NCBI RefSeq assembly: GCF_030272615.1
Contig: NC_081413.1
Coordinates: forward strand, 24,306,501-24,370,500
Origin: Cryptomeria japonica
Lineage: Eukaryota; Streptophyta; Pinopsida; Cupressales; Cupressaceae
Direction of reading: 5' to 3'
DNA length: 64,000 nt
The position numbers were made by a program, and so were the translations under genes. The notes beneath the pieces are model-generated. The model did no database searches. It saw only the letters and a list, made by a program, of their open reading frames with translations, and had not been told where the DNA came from. Numbering within the stretch: position 1 is the first letter of the stretch; every line of letters starts with the position of its first letter. This document shows, piece by piece, positions 12,951-25,190 of this stretch.

Positions 12951-13814
12951 TGTTTTTGATCTCTTTTATGAATTGCTTTCATGATTGGCTTATCCTGATG
13001 TCTTGGTGAAGGCTTCTCTCTATGAGTATGGCTTATGAGTCCTCTTTGCTCATTTTGGTGTTCAGTTTGTTGTATTTGTTCTAATAGAACTTTTGAGCCT
13101 TCATGATGTTTCTTTATGTTCTATCGATGTGTATTTACCCTATGGTCTTGGTCCATGGTTGGGAGAGTGGGCTCTTGCATGTGTTGGACCTAGGTTATGA
13201 GCACTAGATCTCTAGGAAGGGGGTCTAGACCTATGGTACCACATGAAGAGTTTATGGTTTAATTATAAGTGATAATATAATAATAATTGATTAGAGGGTT
13301 GGGTTTCTAGGAATTCACCTAATCAAGATAAATAATATGATGTCGTATACCCCAATTGGACGGACCCAGGGAGGTGGTTTTGGGATCCTAGATTGGGAAG
13401 AGCATTGGAGCGGTATACCTGATCTCCCTTGAGTGAATCCAAGGTGGAGACAGATGCCACATGAGATTAGCATGTCATGAAACTCTAACCCACATTTGTC
13501 CATTGTCCGTATGCCTTACTTTGATGAGTTTAGCTCTGGAGGTTGTTTGCATTGATTTAGCCATGTGATGTACTTTTGTGTTGTGATCTTATGTTGGAGT
13601 CTTGTGAAGCCATGTTGTATCCTTTGGTTGATAGGTGTCAGCTTAATTCTTGAGTTTGATTTGGAACCATTTTCATCTCCTATCACCGGGAAGGGGGGGG
13701 GGGGGTTCCTTGATTATCTCCACATGATTGGGTAGTTTAATTCTTTCTTATTGGGTTTAGCATGCGTGCATTCTTCATGAGATTATTCTTCAGAGCTGAT
13801 TTCTATGTATATGG

Positions 13815-13886
13815 AAAAGAAGAAATTGTATCATGATGATTTGTATATGTAAAAGAAGAAATTGTATCATGATGATTTGTATATGT
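13815..13886 (+). repeat. 36-bp perfect tandem duplication in LTR1
   Basis: A 36-base unit starting AAAAGAAGAAATTG occurs twice head to tail (13815-13850 and 13851-13886). LTR2 has a single copy at about 30297. Confidence 0.75.
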
Positions 13887-15016
13887 AAAAGAGATAATGT
13901 ATCTTTGAGCTAGGTATCTCTATGTACTCGTAAATGAAATTGTAATAGGGATTTATGTAGTGAGTAGGAGAAATGTTCCTAGAATATTTTTTGATGTATT
14001 AGTTGTTCATTGTGCAATATGGATATATGAGTTTTATTTCGAAGTGAAATGAAATAGCTTATATACATTTATGTTGGATTTTTATTGAGAGTTGGTATCT
14101 TTCTATATTGTGCTATGGAGTGAATAATATAAAGCATAGTGGTTGCTTGAATCCTAGGCGAAATGGTTAAGTAAATCTATGATGCATTATGATAGAATGA
14201 AATAAGATCATGTACTTACATAACTTGTAATATTAAGCATTTAGGATGCGATCTAGCAATATATACTATGTGCTTATTCTATGTACTTTTATGTATTAGG
14301 TCTTGATGATGTAGAAACTATGATCTTGTAATAAGATGATGCAATACTAATTGGTTTATATGTTGTAGAAATGATCATTAGGTTGAGTATGAGATCCTAA
14401 GGTGACTGAGGGGATTGAAATATTGATTATGTTTATTCTTGTAGTATCATATGAATATGGATAGTATTCCTAAAGAGTTGTGTGATAGTTGTGCTTAAGG
14501 TGATCATATAGTTCCATGTGTAGGAGAAGGATAAATGCATTTAGATTCATGTTTTGTTAATTAATTAATGAATCAAGATGGGTATTAGGAACATTTGGTT
14601 GGTATGCTAAAATGAATATAATAAATTATTACGTAAATGATCTATGCATGTGTGTTAATGTTACTCTAGTTCTGTGAAAAGTAAATGTTTAGTTTAATGA
14701 TAGAATATGATATACTAGATGGATAAGTGTTATGTTAGAATGATGTCAAGTAGTGACATTAAGCTACCCTAGGGAATGATTTTTCTGCAAGAGTGTATTT
14801 GGAGATAGGTTAATGCTTTGATGATTTTCTCCTCTTGCTTAATCTAGTTCTATGGTTATGTTCATCTTGGTTTATGTGATCTTGCAAAGAGTTTTAATGT
14901 TGCATTGATGTATGTTAACGATAACATAAAGTAATGGATGTTTTTTGAAAAAAAATTATCTCCATTTTCTAATAGATTATAGGTTATTTGTCAAGGGTAT
15001 TTTGGTGGGCATTACA

Positions 15017-18000
15017 TCTGGTATAAGAGCCCGTGTTGCAAACACTGGGATCTTTGGTTAGGGTTGTTTCTCTTGGCCTTGCGTGGTGTACTATAATGTT
15101 CTCTTGTCTTGAGTTGTTCATTGAAATTTGAAATGGAAAACATCATCGGAAGTTAGGAGATCTTATATGTTTATTCTTTTTGTTTCTCCCTAATCCCTCC
15201 TAGGCATCATAGTTAGGTGAAATATGTGTATTCAATTCTTATGCATGCCTCTTAGATGAGTGTAATGTCTATATGACCCTATGTGGTCTTTCTTTCTTGT
15301 AATTTCCAGTGCTTACCTAAATATTAAAGGTTGTTTTGCCTATATAATTGATCATGCTATATAATTGTGTGTTCTCTTATCTAATGTTATGTTTTAGGAT
15401 TATCTTTATACATTGAATTTCTTATGATTATAAAGATGGTGTGTTTGTATTATACATATAAGAATGATTTAGTGTGGACCATGATGTGAAATTGAATAAC
15501 TTGTGTGGGATGCACCTATATAAGAAAATAGTAGTTTAATGATGCCTTTCTCTTTTTTTTATTCTCTCATATAAAATGTAAGGAAGTTAATTAGTGAAGT
15601 ATGGATACCAATGAGACTATCAGGTTTTTATATGTGTGCGATTTTGCATTTAAGAAAATATTGTTTGAATAAATCATAACTTTGAATAAGGGCTAGAGAT
15701 TCCCAGTTGTATTTGTAATATTAGGAGATCTTATGGGAAGTTGAAATTGCATATCTTAGAAAATGATGTGAATAGTTGCATAGAATGATAAATGTGACAT
15801 GCCTAGGAATTTCAAAATTGTTCATGCATAATCCTTTTGCGCATACATTGGTTGATTGGCAGTGTTCTTTCTCCCTCTCCTCTTATTTGGGTAAAAGAAT
15901 CATATTCCTTAGGAGTATATTGATAATGAGTATAAGCATTGGATATTCATTGATGAAGTAAGGTACTGGATACATTAAAGAAGTTGGATAAAATGAAATT
16001 ATTTGAAGATTGAGATTTGTGCATTGTATCCATGATTTATTTTAAGGAAAGAATTAGATACAATCTATTTTGCATAAATAATGTAGGAAGTTATTATAAA
16101 CTCACAGGTTAAAAGTCAATGTTATAATTTGTTTGTAGAATGAAGTAAAATCTTGGTACATTGCATGCATAGAAAATTTGAAATCATACCATAATGTCTG
16201 TACTTGGTTTGGAAAGATAAAAACCTTAGTCTTCAGTAGGAGCTATGTGGTTTGATGAAATGTTATATTTTATCAAATGGATGGATTGAGACTAGATCTT
16301 ATCTCCTTATCCTATTCAATTTTTAAGAAAGCATTTATTCCATGAATTTTAACAAGATGAATTGGCAGTGCATTGAGTGAAGTTGTATTGCATTCTAGAT
16401 GGATATGCTTCTTGTTTGCTAGGATTGCTTAGTTGGGAATGATTATAATTAAGTGATGGTAGGAGATGAGATATAAATAGGCAATATATGCTTGTGGTTG
16501 AATTTATGTATGACATTAAATAAAAATTAAGTGGTGGCAAGTAGGACTAGTATATCAAGTTTCATGCTTAATATAAGCAATTAATTGACTGATGGTATGT
16601 AGGAAAATGATCATAGGTGATTGAAGTGGAAATATGATATTAAATATTGCTTCAAGTAATGATATTTATTTGATAAGAGTCAACGCATTGAGTAAATATA
16701 TGAATGACCAAATGCTTAAATAACATCATACAGAGCATTCTAATTATCTTCTTACTATTTATTGAGCATTGATCTAGAAATGGTGTATGTATGTTAAAGT
16801 ATACCATCAAGTGAATAAATGAAGTTCTAATATTTGTTTCTATTATAACTCAATAAAAGTGATCATTTTAAAGATTTGATAACTTGAACATTACTCATGA
16901 ATGCAAGTATTCATTGGGTATGTATGAGACACCCTATTTCCTTCTTGTATATGTTAACCTTCATGAAAGATAGTTGCCTATATTTTTGTAAAGGATTGTA
17001 TTGTCATAAATATGATAAAATAAATTTGGGTATATGAATAAATTAATGATTTTAAATGTCTAGAACGCACTCTCTAACACATTCAGGGCATTGTACACTT
17101 GGATGCTGTGTAGCGGTTACTCCCTCTTGGTGTGACTGATATTGGTCACCTCGTGATGTGGATTTGGATGAGTTTGTCATTTTGTTTGAGTAATTTTGTG
17201 ATTTTGTGAAGTATCATTGGGGTTAATTTCATTTTGGCCCTCTTGCTTTGGAATGACCACTAATTTATTCTTTCATTTATTTTTTTCATGTGGTGGCACT
17301 TGTGACACTTTATTTTCTTAATGGATTTCGCCGGCAATTTTTTTTTCTTTTTGTGATTTAATGATTGGTTTGAGAATTTTTCCTTTCAACTTCCTCTTTG
17401 TTGTCCATGGTGGTCATTTTGTGTGTTGAATCATGGGCCCTCATTTTATGTTGTGTAGTCTCTATCATGTTTAGTTTGAACCTCTGATAATGTGTGTAAG
17501 GGAGGACACCACAGAGAAGTGCACTACCCTTAATGAATAAATGAATAATGGTGATATTAGTGGAGTAATGAAATATGTTTGTAGGATAATATGTATTGGA
17601 ATCTTATAGATTTCATAAAATATTTAATAGAAGTGTAGTGGAATTTGAAGTATTTGTAATATGTGAAGTTGATAAATGCAAAAGAAACCATTGCTTTCAT
17701 ATCTTCATTGATTTTTTATGTATATATATCATGCAAACCGAATGACTTAGAGTTCCTTGTAATAATTGATTGGATGATAGATGTGTATATGCTTGCATCA
17801 GAGTAGCATAGCGAAAGTGTGGTAGGGATTGAGAAGTTTGAATATTCAAAATTTTGCTTTCCTTGAGAATTATAGAGGATAGATTTCTAGTAATTGCAAG
17901 ATTTTCTTGATTCTAAGCATTCTTGAAGGGATTTTTTTCAACTTTCCTCATATAGGAGTATGACATGTGGCTTCTTAAGGATGTACCTATATGTGAAGTA

Positions 18001-18386
18001 ATGTGTAAAATGTATACTTGTCCACTTTAAAGGAAGTGTTTCCATGCTTGAATTGTGTGAGTTGCTCTGATTTTTTCTTATAGATGTTAACTCAGATACA
18101 ATAATTATAGTTTTAGTCTTTCAAAGGTGGTTAAATAAACTTCTCTTGAAGATATTTCAATGATTTGTCATGCTTATTGTAACCAGTAAGAGTTTTTTGA
18201 CTTGTTTTATCTCTTATGTAACATATTTACTTGGATAATTTAAGTGTAGAAAGGAAACATTTTGTAATCATTATCTTTCTTTGAGCTAGAAGTTGTTTGG
18301 TTTAAGAAGTTTTGTGCTGATGTGTGTATGCTTTCAACTTAACCCTTGGAAACTTCCAAGAGTAAGTCGAGCCTAAGGGGAGAGGA
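15017..18386 (+). mobile_element. noncoding internal region of the LARD-like element
   Basis: This 3.37-kb region lies between a primer binding site (right after LTR1) and a polypurine tract (right before LTR2). No gag, protease, reverse transcriptase, RNase H or integrase motif is visible on either strand, only short chance frames. The right three quarters match 1-2597. A noncoding internal domain of about 3.5 kb between multi-kilobase LTRs is the defining layout of LARD elements, which depend on proteins supplied in trans. Confidence 0.75.
15019..15030 (+). other. primer binding site, tRNA-iMet type
   Basis: TGGTATAAGAGC follows the LTR1 end after a two-base spacer. It differs at one position from the usual plant initiator-Met site TGGTATCAGAGC. 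No such site follows LTR2, so the array ends there. Confidence 0.8.
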
Positions 18387-18512
18387 TGTAGTGCCCCTCC
18401 TAGACTTGCATTTTGATTTGCATTCAGATAGACTTATTTTGATTTATGATAGTTATTTGGATGGTTATTTATGACTCTTCTGCTATCTTAGATAGTATCA
18501 TCAATGTTAGGA

Positions 18513-18517
18513 CTTAT
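18513..18517 (+). other. target site duplication, left copy (CTTAT)
   Basis: CTTAT at 18513-18517 is repeated at 26086-26090, exactly flanking the LTR element. A five-base duplication is normal for plant LTR integrases and fixes the element boundaries. Confidence 0.9.
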
Positions 18518-18531
18518 TGTTGGGATCCAAG

Positions 18532-18571
18532 AACACTGAGAGGGGGGGGGGGGGGGGGGTGAATCAGTGTT
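18532..18571 (-). other. hairpin with homopolymer loop near LTR end
   Basis: AACACTGA (18532-18539) and TCAGTGTT (18564-18571) are perfect inverted repeats around an 18-G run (C-run in the element's sense). The equivalent hairpins are at 25203-25234 and, in the copia element, 57806-57840. Confidence 0.65.
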
Positions 18572-19319
18572 TTGCCGATATAATAAGATTTTATCCTTTT
18601 ATACCATACACATATAAACTGGTAAAAAAATAAACATATGACTTGAATAAAATAAACCATCCACATAAATGAACATAACACACATAATTTATACATGGGA
18701 AACCTCAAAGAGGAAAAACCACGGTGGGATTTGTGACCCACAATATCAGTTCACTGGCCATATGAAAGGATATTACATATAATGGGGGCCTGCAAATGCA
18801 GGAAGGCAGACTTCCTAGAGGATACTTCTCATCACTAAAGAGTCTCACTGACAAGAAGTTTCTGCTAAAGTAAAACAATAAAAATGAACTCACAAAATGC
18901 ATCTTCTATGCCAAATAGAGTTCCAGTTCTAGCTCTGCTCTTTACTGGTTCATAAACCCTAAACACTACTACCAATATCTCTTCTCCTCCAAGAATTCTT
19001 TCCAAACTATCTACAGATCATTGCATGATATAACATTCGCATACAAATGATCTACATACACATATTTCGCATTATACTATTCTGCTATATTCTCCTATGT
19101 CACACCTTATCACACACTACAAAATGACCTACCAGACTGATCTATATACCCATTACAAACAATATTCCTTATATTAGCTTACAATACATTACAAAAGATA
19201 TTCAATTTCGGCCTCAACAATAATTACAAAATGATTTACTAAATAAATCTTCCTTGATGTTGGCTTCCTTAAGTACACAATGTCGGTGCCGGTGTAATCC
19301 TAGATACTCTAATGCCAGT

Positions 19320-20104
19320 TGTTTATGGTAAAAATGGAAACAACAATATTGAAAGACTAAATGAATTCAAGCACAAAACCCTAGCCTAACAACAACAAAG
19401 ATCCACCATAACATATGAAGATTACCTAAGACAATGCAAATCAATGAAATCACAAACATTATGCCATCACATGTCCAATAGGGTTTGGATATCCATTCTT
19501 CCTATCTCCATTGATCTTGCTTGATATATTTGCTCTCAGATTTTATGTGTGCACAAGAGCTCAACAAAGAATGGAAATGTGGTTGATAGCTTGATCGCAT
19601 ATGAAAGTTTGAATGCTAGAATGCTTGGGAGTGCTAGTAGTTGAATCAGGTTGATAATGAAGTCACTATCTCCTTATATAGAAGATACTATAAGAAATGG
19701 ATGGATAATATTAAGACGTGTAAAAGATAAATGGTCGGCTAGGATTAGAGGGCAGGTAGAGAAAATAAGAAAATAATGAGAGGGTAGGTTCTAGGAATTA
19801 AGAGATGAATGACATGTGTCATGGGTAGAAAAGGTTAATGAATTAATTAATTAAATAAAGATTTATTTAATTAATAGAAGAAGTGGGATCAATAAAATAA
19901 ATAAAAAGTATTTATTTAATTTAGGGGAAAGGACTATTTAAATAAATATATGTATTTATTTAAATGAGGAATAAGGATAGAAAAGGATAAATGAATTAAT
20001 TAAATAAATAAAGATTCATTTGATTAATAGAATAATTTGGCTTAAAATAATTAATTAAATAATTTCTTTTATTTAATTAGATAGGATAAGTTTAGGAGTC
20101 TACA
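19320..20104 (-). repeat. solo-LTR-like insert within an LTR
   Basis: Read on the minus strand, this 785-bp segment begins TGTAGACTCC and ends AACA (TG...CA). It has a TATA-like TATATAAGGA about midway (19671-19680, minus) and is flanked by CCAGT and CTAGT, a 5-bp duplication with one mismatch. A second copy lies at 27334-28125. No internal coding region or second LTR is present, so it is probably a solo LTR left by recombination. Confidence 0.7.
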
Positions 20105-20210
20105 CTAGTGTCTGCCGATAGATGCCTCCTAATGCTGGTATATGACTTCCATCTAATCTTGTTGCCATCAATGACAACAAAATGAATCCGATGAGTGTCA
20201 ATTGCCAACA

Positions 20211-20222
20211 ATATCCCCCTTT
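20211..20222 (-). other. polypurine tract of the minus-strand element
   Basis: On the minus strand, AAAGGGGGATAT directly precedes the 3' LTR start TGTTGGCAATT. A second similar tract lies near 20386. Confidence 0.75.
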
Positions 20223-20456
20223 GGCATTGATGGCAACACTCATGTGAAAAATGGATTCCCTACCGGTTCAACTGAAATATGCTCCCCTTGAGCAATACAC
20301 TCCTTCTGATGTTCCGATGTCCTTCCCATATGTTCCTGTTTGATATTTTCTGATATTTTTCACATATATACATACTCCCCCTTTGGCATCAATGCCAAAG
20401 ACTAGTGAAAGAATTGAAAGAATTTAGAACAAAAGAATGAATAAATACTGTTTGTT

Positions 20457-23400
20457 TTACCAAAGCTTGACTAACTTCAAAATTTTTGGGTATGCCTTAT
20501 CCAGCAACTGTAGGTATGTGTCCCAGCCAGTTTTGAAAGTATCAGATATGGATGCTAGTCCATTTAGTAAGTGTGCTAGTGTTTCCCTCTCTTTAAATTC
20601 TACTGGTGTGGGTTTAGAAATCATGTCCATACACTCTCTTTTATGTAGACCCAATGAATCCAGTCCGGGACTCACCAATCCTCTAAGACTCCTTGCTCTC
20701 CGAATGAATTTATCTCTCCCCTTCTCAAAAGAAAAAATTTGGTTCTCCAAGTACAAATTTTTTCCATCAATACATGCTATCAGTGCGGTTAATCCATCAA
20801 AAGAAGTAGCAATGCTAGCTACCTTATCATGTAATCCCTTTAATCTGCTATCTACATTTGTTGTAAGAATTCCTATGTTACAATAGACCCTGCAGATATT
20901 TGTACCTTGTTTCAAATAATTCTCAATAAGAAGTGTTTTGCTTCAATTTTCTTTTTCTCTGTTTCAATGATCTGGTCAAAGGCGGCTTTCTTAGCCAGAG
21001 TAAATCTTTCGAATGCTTGCTGGTCTAATATCTGGTGTACTGATTGAAAATTGTTAGATATGTACTCTAAGCTTACTAGAAGGGCTTGCTTCATTCTCAA
21101 TCTGGTAATTGGGGATTAAATTATGCAATACTATAACTGATTGATCTATTATTCCCTTATCTGTAGATCCCTCTTTTAATAGATTTTTAATAGCCATCAT
21201 CATTAACTTAGTTGGACTCATCTCAGTGTCTGGTTTCTTCTCAACTTGAGAAGTGTCAATTGCCAAAACCTTTGTTGGGGAATCCATATGAACTGCCGGG
21301 GTAGGATCAATTCCCTTTACCTTATCTTCTTTAGCACTTGTGGCTTTGCCACTTGGTGCAATGTCAATTATTGTCGGTGGACTATTATCCACAATATTCA
21401 CAGTGTCCTGTACATTGCCTTTCTCAAAAATAGTTTGTGCCGGTACAAACTGTACACTTTCCTTTACTGTCGGTTGTGTTTGTATATCTATAGGTACTAC
21501 CGGTTTAGTGAAAATTGGAGTTGAACTTCCCAAAATACCTTTCCCTTTTGATTTATCTAGAATGGTGGAAGTTGTTTCTTTTACAAATTATTCATGAGAT
21601 GTAAGAAAATCTGGATTCTTCTGGAAGAATTTGGTCAAACCCTTACTGGTTTCATTTATCACCTCATTAACTTTGCCCATCATTAGGCTTATTTTCTAGG
21701 GTTTGCTACTAAATACTATTCTATTTGCAACATCTATGCATCTTTTCATTTCCTCATTGTTTATAGCACCACAAATTTCCAAAAGTTCCACTTCCTTAAT
21801 TTCTCTATCCCTTTTTATTGCATCAAGTCTTCTAGCATCTAATTTATTGTATAGTGATAGATGAATCTCCTTCAAAATTTCTACTAAGGCTTTCTTATAG
21901 ATATCCATGTATAACAAAATTCCCTCTTCAATCTCATTTTTCTTAGCATCCTCTAAATATTCGTAATACTTAGATATATTTTTCAACATTCCATCCTTTG
22001 TAATTTCATCAATTAATTTAGTATAGGTCATTTTAGTCTTACCGGATTTATTATCATCACTCTTCTTCTTTTTCCTTGGGGATGCCAAAGTAGATGTAAC
22101 TGGTTTTCTCTTTTGTATAGGATGGCTTTCCAGAGGTAGCGGTGTAGTAGGTTTAGTTGCTTTTCTAACAAGTCTCCTCCTAGGCTCTACCTTCTTCTAC
22201 TCTACCAATGGTTGATCTACTTTCTTCCTTTGTACCCTTCTGAAAGCCAGAGGTTCATTATCCTCAAGATCAGAATCAAAAGTGATGGTAGAAATGTAAG
22301 CTTTAGGTTTCTTCACTTTTGCAGTACTAGCCACTGCTGGTTTGGATCCAAAACCCAGTTGAGTGTCTATCTTATGAATTACATCCTGTACATATGCAAA
22401 CATCTTTTCTATTTTCTTCTCTCTTCTCTTCCTGTTGAAGCCAATTTTGACTTCAAGGGCCTTCTCTTCTACCATGCCAAAATACTCTATTTTTATCATC
22501 TAATGGAGCTTCAAGCAACATTTTTGCATAGAGTTTGAAAATTCTATCATCCACTTCATATCCAAGCTCAATAACCCATATGGTCCTAGGTTCAACTGCT
22601 TCGATGAGAGTTTGATTAGTTTTCACCGTAAAATAGATATCAGTGGAGTACTTCTCCACAATGTGCTTTGATATTATCTCCCTCTGCCTCATGTTTTCTT
22701 GGAATGTTTTGAAATAACCCCAAAGTTTCTCATCTCTTCCGGTACCAAGACCGGGGATTGCTTCCTTTATATGCATACCTACTGGTATGTCACGAGCCTA
22801 ATGCTTCTTCCCTAGATTGGGTAGCTCATTCAGGAAGTAAAGCATTAAACAAACAATCAAATTTCCATATCTAAAAGTTCCTTTCTTAACTCCCTTGATC
22901 TTTCCAAGGTTCGACATTAATTCACTCCTAAACCATTCACATAAATCATATTTTTCATTATTCCTCAGCATCTGATATGCAACATGAATGCAAGAGCTAG
23001 CAATAGAATTCAATCAGTTAGATTGAGTTACCTTATAACCTATTATCATGCTTGCAAATTTAACATCAGTGTTGGTGATTGTGCTGATCCTCATTGATCT
23101 ACTATCAGGAGTTGCACCCGTGAGTTTCTCAACCTTAGTGTTGGAAATTTTCTTGCGAGGTTCTTGTCCAACTTTGGGTAAGTTGGTGACTACTTGAATA
23201 GACTCCTTAGTGATCATGTAAGGCCTATCCAGCAAGATGAACACATTGTGAACCCTACTGAGAACATATTTGATGACCTCATCTTTGAATTCAGGTATGT
23301 ACAAAATACCGGTTAACCTTAGATCCTCAATTTCTTTGTATTTTGGCTTGATTGTTTTGGAGTCTCCCAGTATCACGGATTGATATATGCCTTTGATTTC

Positions 23401-23609
23401 CTCTATGCCTAGATCCTCCAGGGTATAGTGAATGTATGCCCTCACATCTTCAGCATACATCATGCCGCCAGGAACCCTAGAAAATGCTCCTATAGAGCCT
23501 TCTTTTTTAGCAATCAGGAGACCTCCTTGAATACGGGCCTTAACCTATCCTTGACTTCGACAATATTTGGATTTACAATGAAAGTAGGAGCTAAAGATCC
23601 AAATGCCAT
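20457..23609 (-). pseudogene. long unknown ORF of the non-autonomous element: plant-transposon-like domain plus coiled coil
   Basis: The frame starts at 23609 (MAFGSLAPTFIVNPNIVEVK), shifts near 23500, continues from 23463 to 22453 in one frame, then in another to about 21054, with two more shifts before the stop near 20457. The N-terminal third (23463-22800) has an ordered globular look, with FILLDRPYMITKESIQ, a WFRSELM helix and KGTFRYGNLIVCLMLYFLNE. I judge it weakly similar to the 'putative plant transposon protein'/plant-mobile-domain group. The middle is Lys/Pro-rich and low complexity. The C-terminal part (21100-20457) is helical. Its layout parallels the 1151-codon ORF at 38129. The function is unknown; it replaces pol in position. 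Confidence 0.55.
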
Positions 23610-24016
23610 TTTCGAAGAATACCTAAAAGTGAACACTGGTGGAAGATTGAGTGCTTCTTAGATAATCGCTTGAAATCCTTTTCAGAATGCCTTTGCTTGC
23701 TCTTAATTCACCTAAAATTTGGCTTTGCTTTGCTCTGAATGCTTGAATGCAGGGTGAGTGAAAATGAATTCACTTTCCCCTTTTTATCAGCGAGTAAACC
23801 CTAATACTTCTCTATCATAAATACTTCGTGATGTACCCTACCAGATGTCGGTTTCACAGTCCTATGTCGGGTGAACCTTCAATAATGATGAACTCAACTC
23901 TTTAGGTCTATTTTGATCTCCTCTAGGGGAATACGCAATATTTTGCAATGAATTTTCTAACCCCAAAGGCCTATGCCTTAGTTACCGATGGAATTTCCTG
24001 TCGGTGCAGGAATGCT

Positions 24017-24460
24017 CTATTCTACTGGTGGAGTTACTAGTGTAGATCCATCTCCACTTGGTTCTTCAAATTTTCTAACCCATCTCTTGGTGTGATCTTG
24101 TTGTATTTCATCTACCTTCTGCATTCCTTTCTCATTATCTTTATCATTTCTAACTAGTTGAGTCTTTCTTTTGCAATACTTAGCAATATGACCTATTTTT
24201 TTGCCTGCATAACATGTGACATTGTTCTTTTGAATTGCTTTGATATATCCGGTGTCATTCCTTGACCTACATTGATTAGAAAAATGTCCAAACTTTCCAC
24301 ATGCATGACATTTAACATTCATTTTGAAATCTTCTGATCTATGACGATATTTATTGGAATATCTACATTGACCGGGAACTGAATTGTAGTTTTGATTTGC
24401 TTTATTTCTACATTGTTTAGCCATATGCCCAAATTTATTGCAAACAAAAATCTACCATTG
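24017..24460 (-). pseudogene. gag-like zinc-knuckle segment, three CCHC motifs
   Basis: One canonical knuckle is intact, CHACGKFGHFSNQC (CX2CX4HX4C). One precedes it (VCNKFGHMAKQC) with the first Cys replaced by Ile after a stop. One follows (CYAGKKIGHIAKYC) with the second Cys changed to Gly. Basic residues surround them. Such knuckles bind RNA during packaging. The segment follows the coiled-coil ORF at 24511-25149 on the same strand and is probably the C-terminal part of the same gag. The frame continues past 24017 without further recognisable domains. Confidence 0.75.
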
Positions 24461-24510
24461 AATTTATAAGCATTAGATTACCTTACTGGTTTCCTCTATT
24501 CTGATGAGTT

Positions 24511-25149
24511 CTACATACCGGTTGTCTGATCTTCATTTGTAGTACTGGAGCTTTCACCTTGTACAAATCCAAGTCCTCTAGAATAATCAATCTGCCTTTG
24601 TCTTTTCAATAAGTCATCCAACTGTGCAACACTAATCCTGATTTTTTCTTTATACTCACTTGCAATAGTCCGATCATCTCTTAGATTTGTTATTTGTCTT
24701 TCAAGTTCTTGTTCATTATTTCGGGAGTGTGCCAAGTCAGTTCTCAACAGATAATTCTCATGAGTCAACATGCCACATTCATCATATTTGTTCTTAAGAG
24801 ATATAACAAGATTATCTTGCTTCTTCTTTCTGTCCTCAATATCTTTTGATAACCTCATAGTCAGATCTTGCATTTCATTCTTCATGAGCATGTTTGCTTG
24901 ACTTAGTTTCTGACATTGTTCCTTAAGTGCATTTTTCTCCTCATCATCCGGGTTTTGCAAAAGTTCCTTCCTCTTGGCTTGAGCAGATGATAACCTTTGT
25001 TGCAGGATAAGAATGAATTCATTTGCAGAATTCAATTCTTCTTGCAGTTTCAAGTTCTTCATCCTTTCAGCATCATAATCCTCAAGAGCCATCTCAAGTT
25101 TCTTTTCCATAGCCATGTTCAAAGATTCCAGTTTTAGGATCTTCCTCAA
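24511..25149 (-). pseudogene. coiled-coil gag-like ORF
   Basis: This open frame of 212 codons begins 40 bases inside the primer binding site. Almost the whole protein is heptad-like and rich in Glu, Lys, Leu and Gln (for example LEMALEDYDAERMKNLKLQE), so it should form a long coiled coil. It ends in a Ser/Thr-rich tail. A conventional UBN2/gag core is not recognisable. The zinc-knuckle segment follows on the same strand after a stop. I infer that it is the structural protein of the non-autonomous element. Confidence 0.6.
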
Positions 25150-25176
25150 GCTGTTAAGCTTCTTCCGAGGTACTAG

Positions 25177-25188
25177 GCTCTAATACGA
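25177..25188 (-). other. primer binding site of the minus-strand element
   Basis: GCTCTAATACGA is the complement of a Met-type site with two changes (GCTCTGATACCA expected). It sits two bases from the 5' LTR end, so the element is transcribed from the minus strand. Confidence 0.75.
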
Positions 25189-25190
25189 AT

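Larger units (their letters stand above)
2598..15016 (+). repeat. LTR1 of the LARD-like element, interrupted by a LINE
   Basis: The LTR starts TGTAGTGCCC and ends GGGCATTACA, terminal inverted repeats with one mismatch, bounded by a polypurine tract on the left and a primer binding site on the right. Subtracting the LINE at 4660-11095 leaves about 6.0 kb, which is very long for an LTR. It aligns with 18387-31535. In about 185 bases compared by eye (11941 onward against 28441 onward) I count 22 mismatches, so the LTRs are old. It contains short tandem repeats at 12340-12610, 12780-12950 and 13815-13886, and a G-run near 13690. No coding frame is seen outside the LINE. Confidence 0.8.
18518..20210 (-). 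repeat. 3' LTR of the minus-strand element, containing a solo-LTR-like insert
   Basis: It matches 25191-26085. Removing the insert at 19320-20104 and its 5-bp duplication leaves about 905 bp, close to the 895 bp of the other LTR. A run of 18 G lies at 18542-18559, between two halves of an inverted repeat. Confidence 0.88.
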
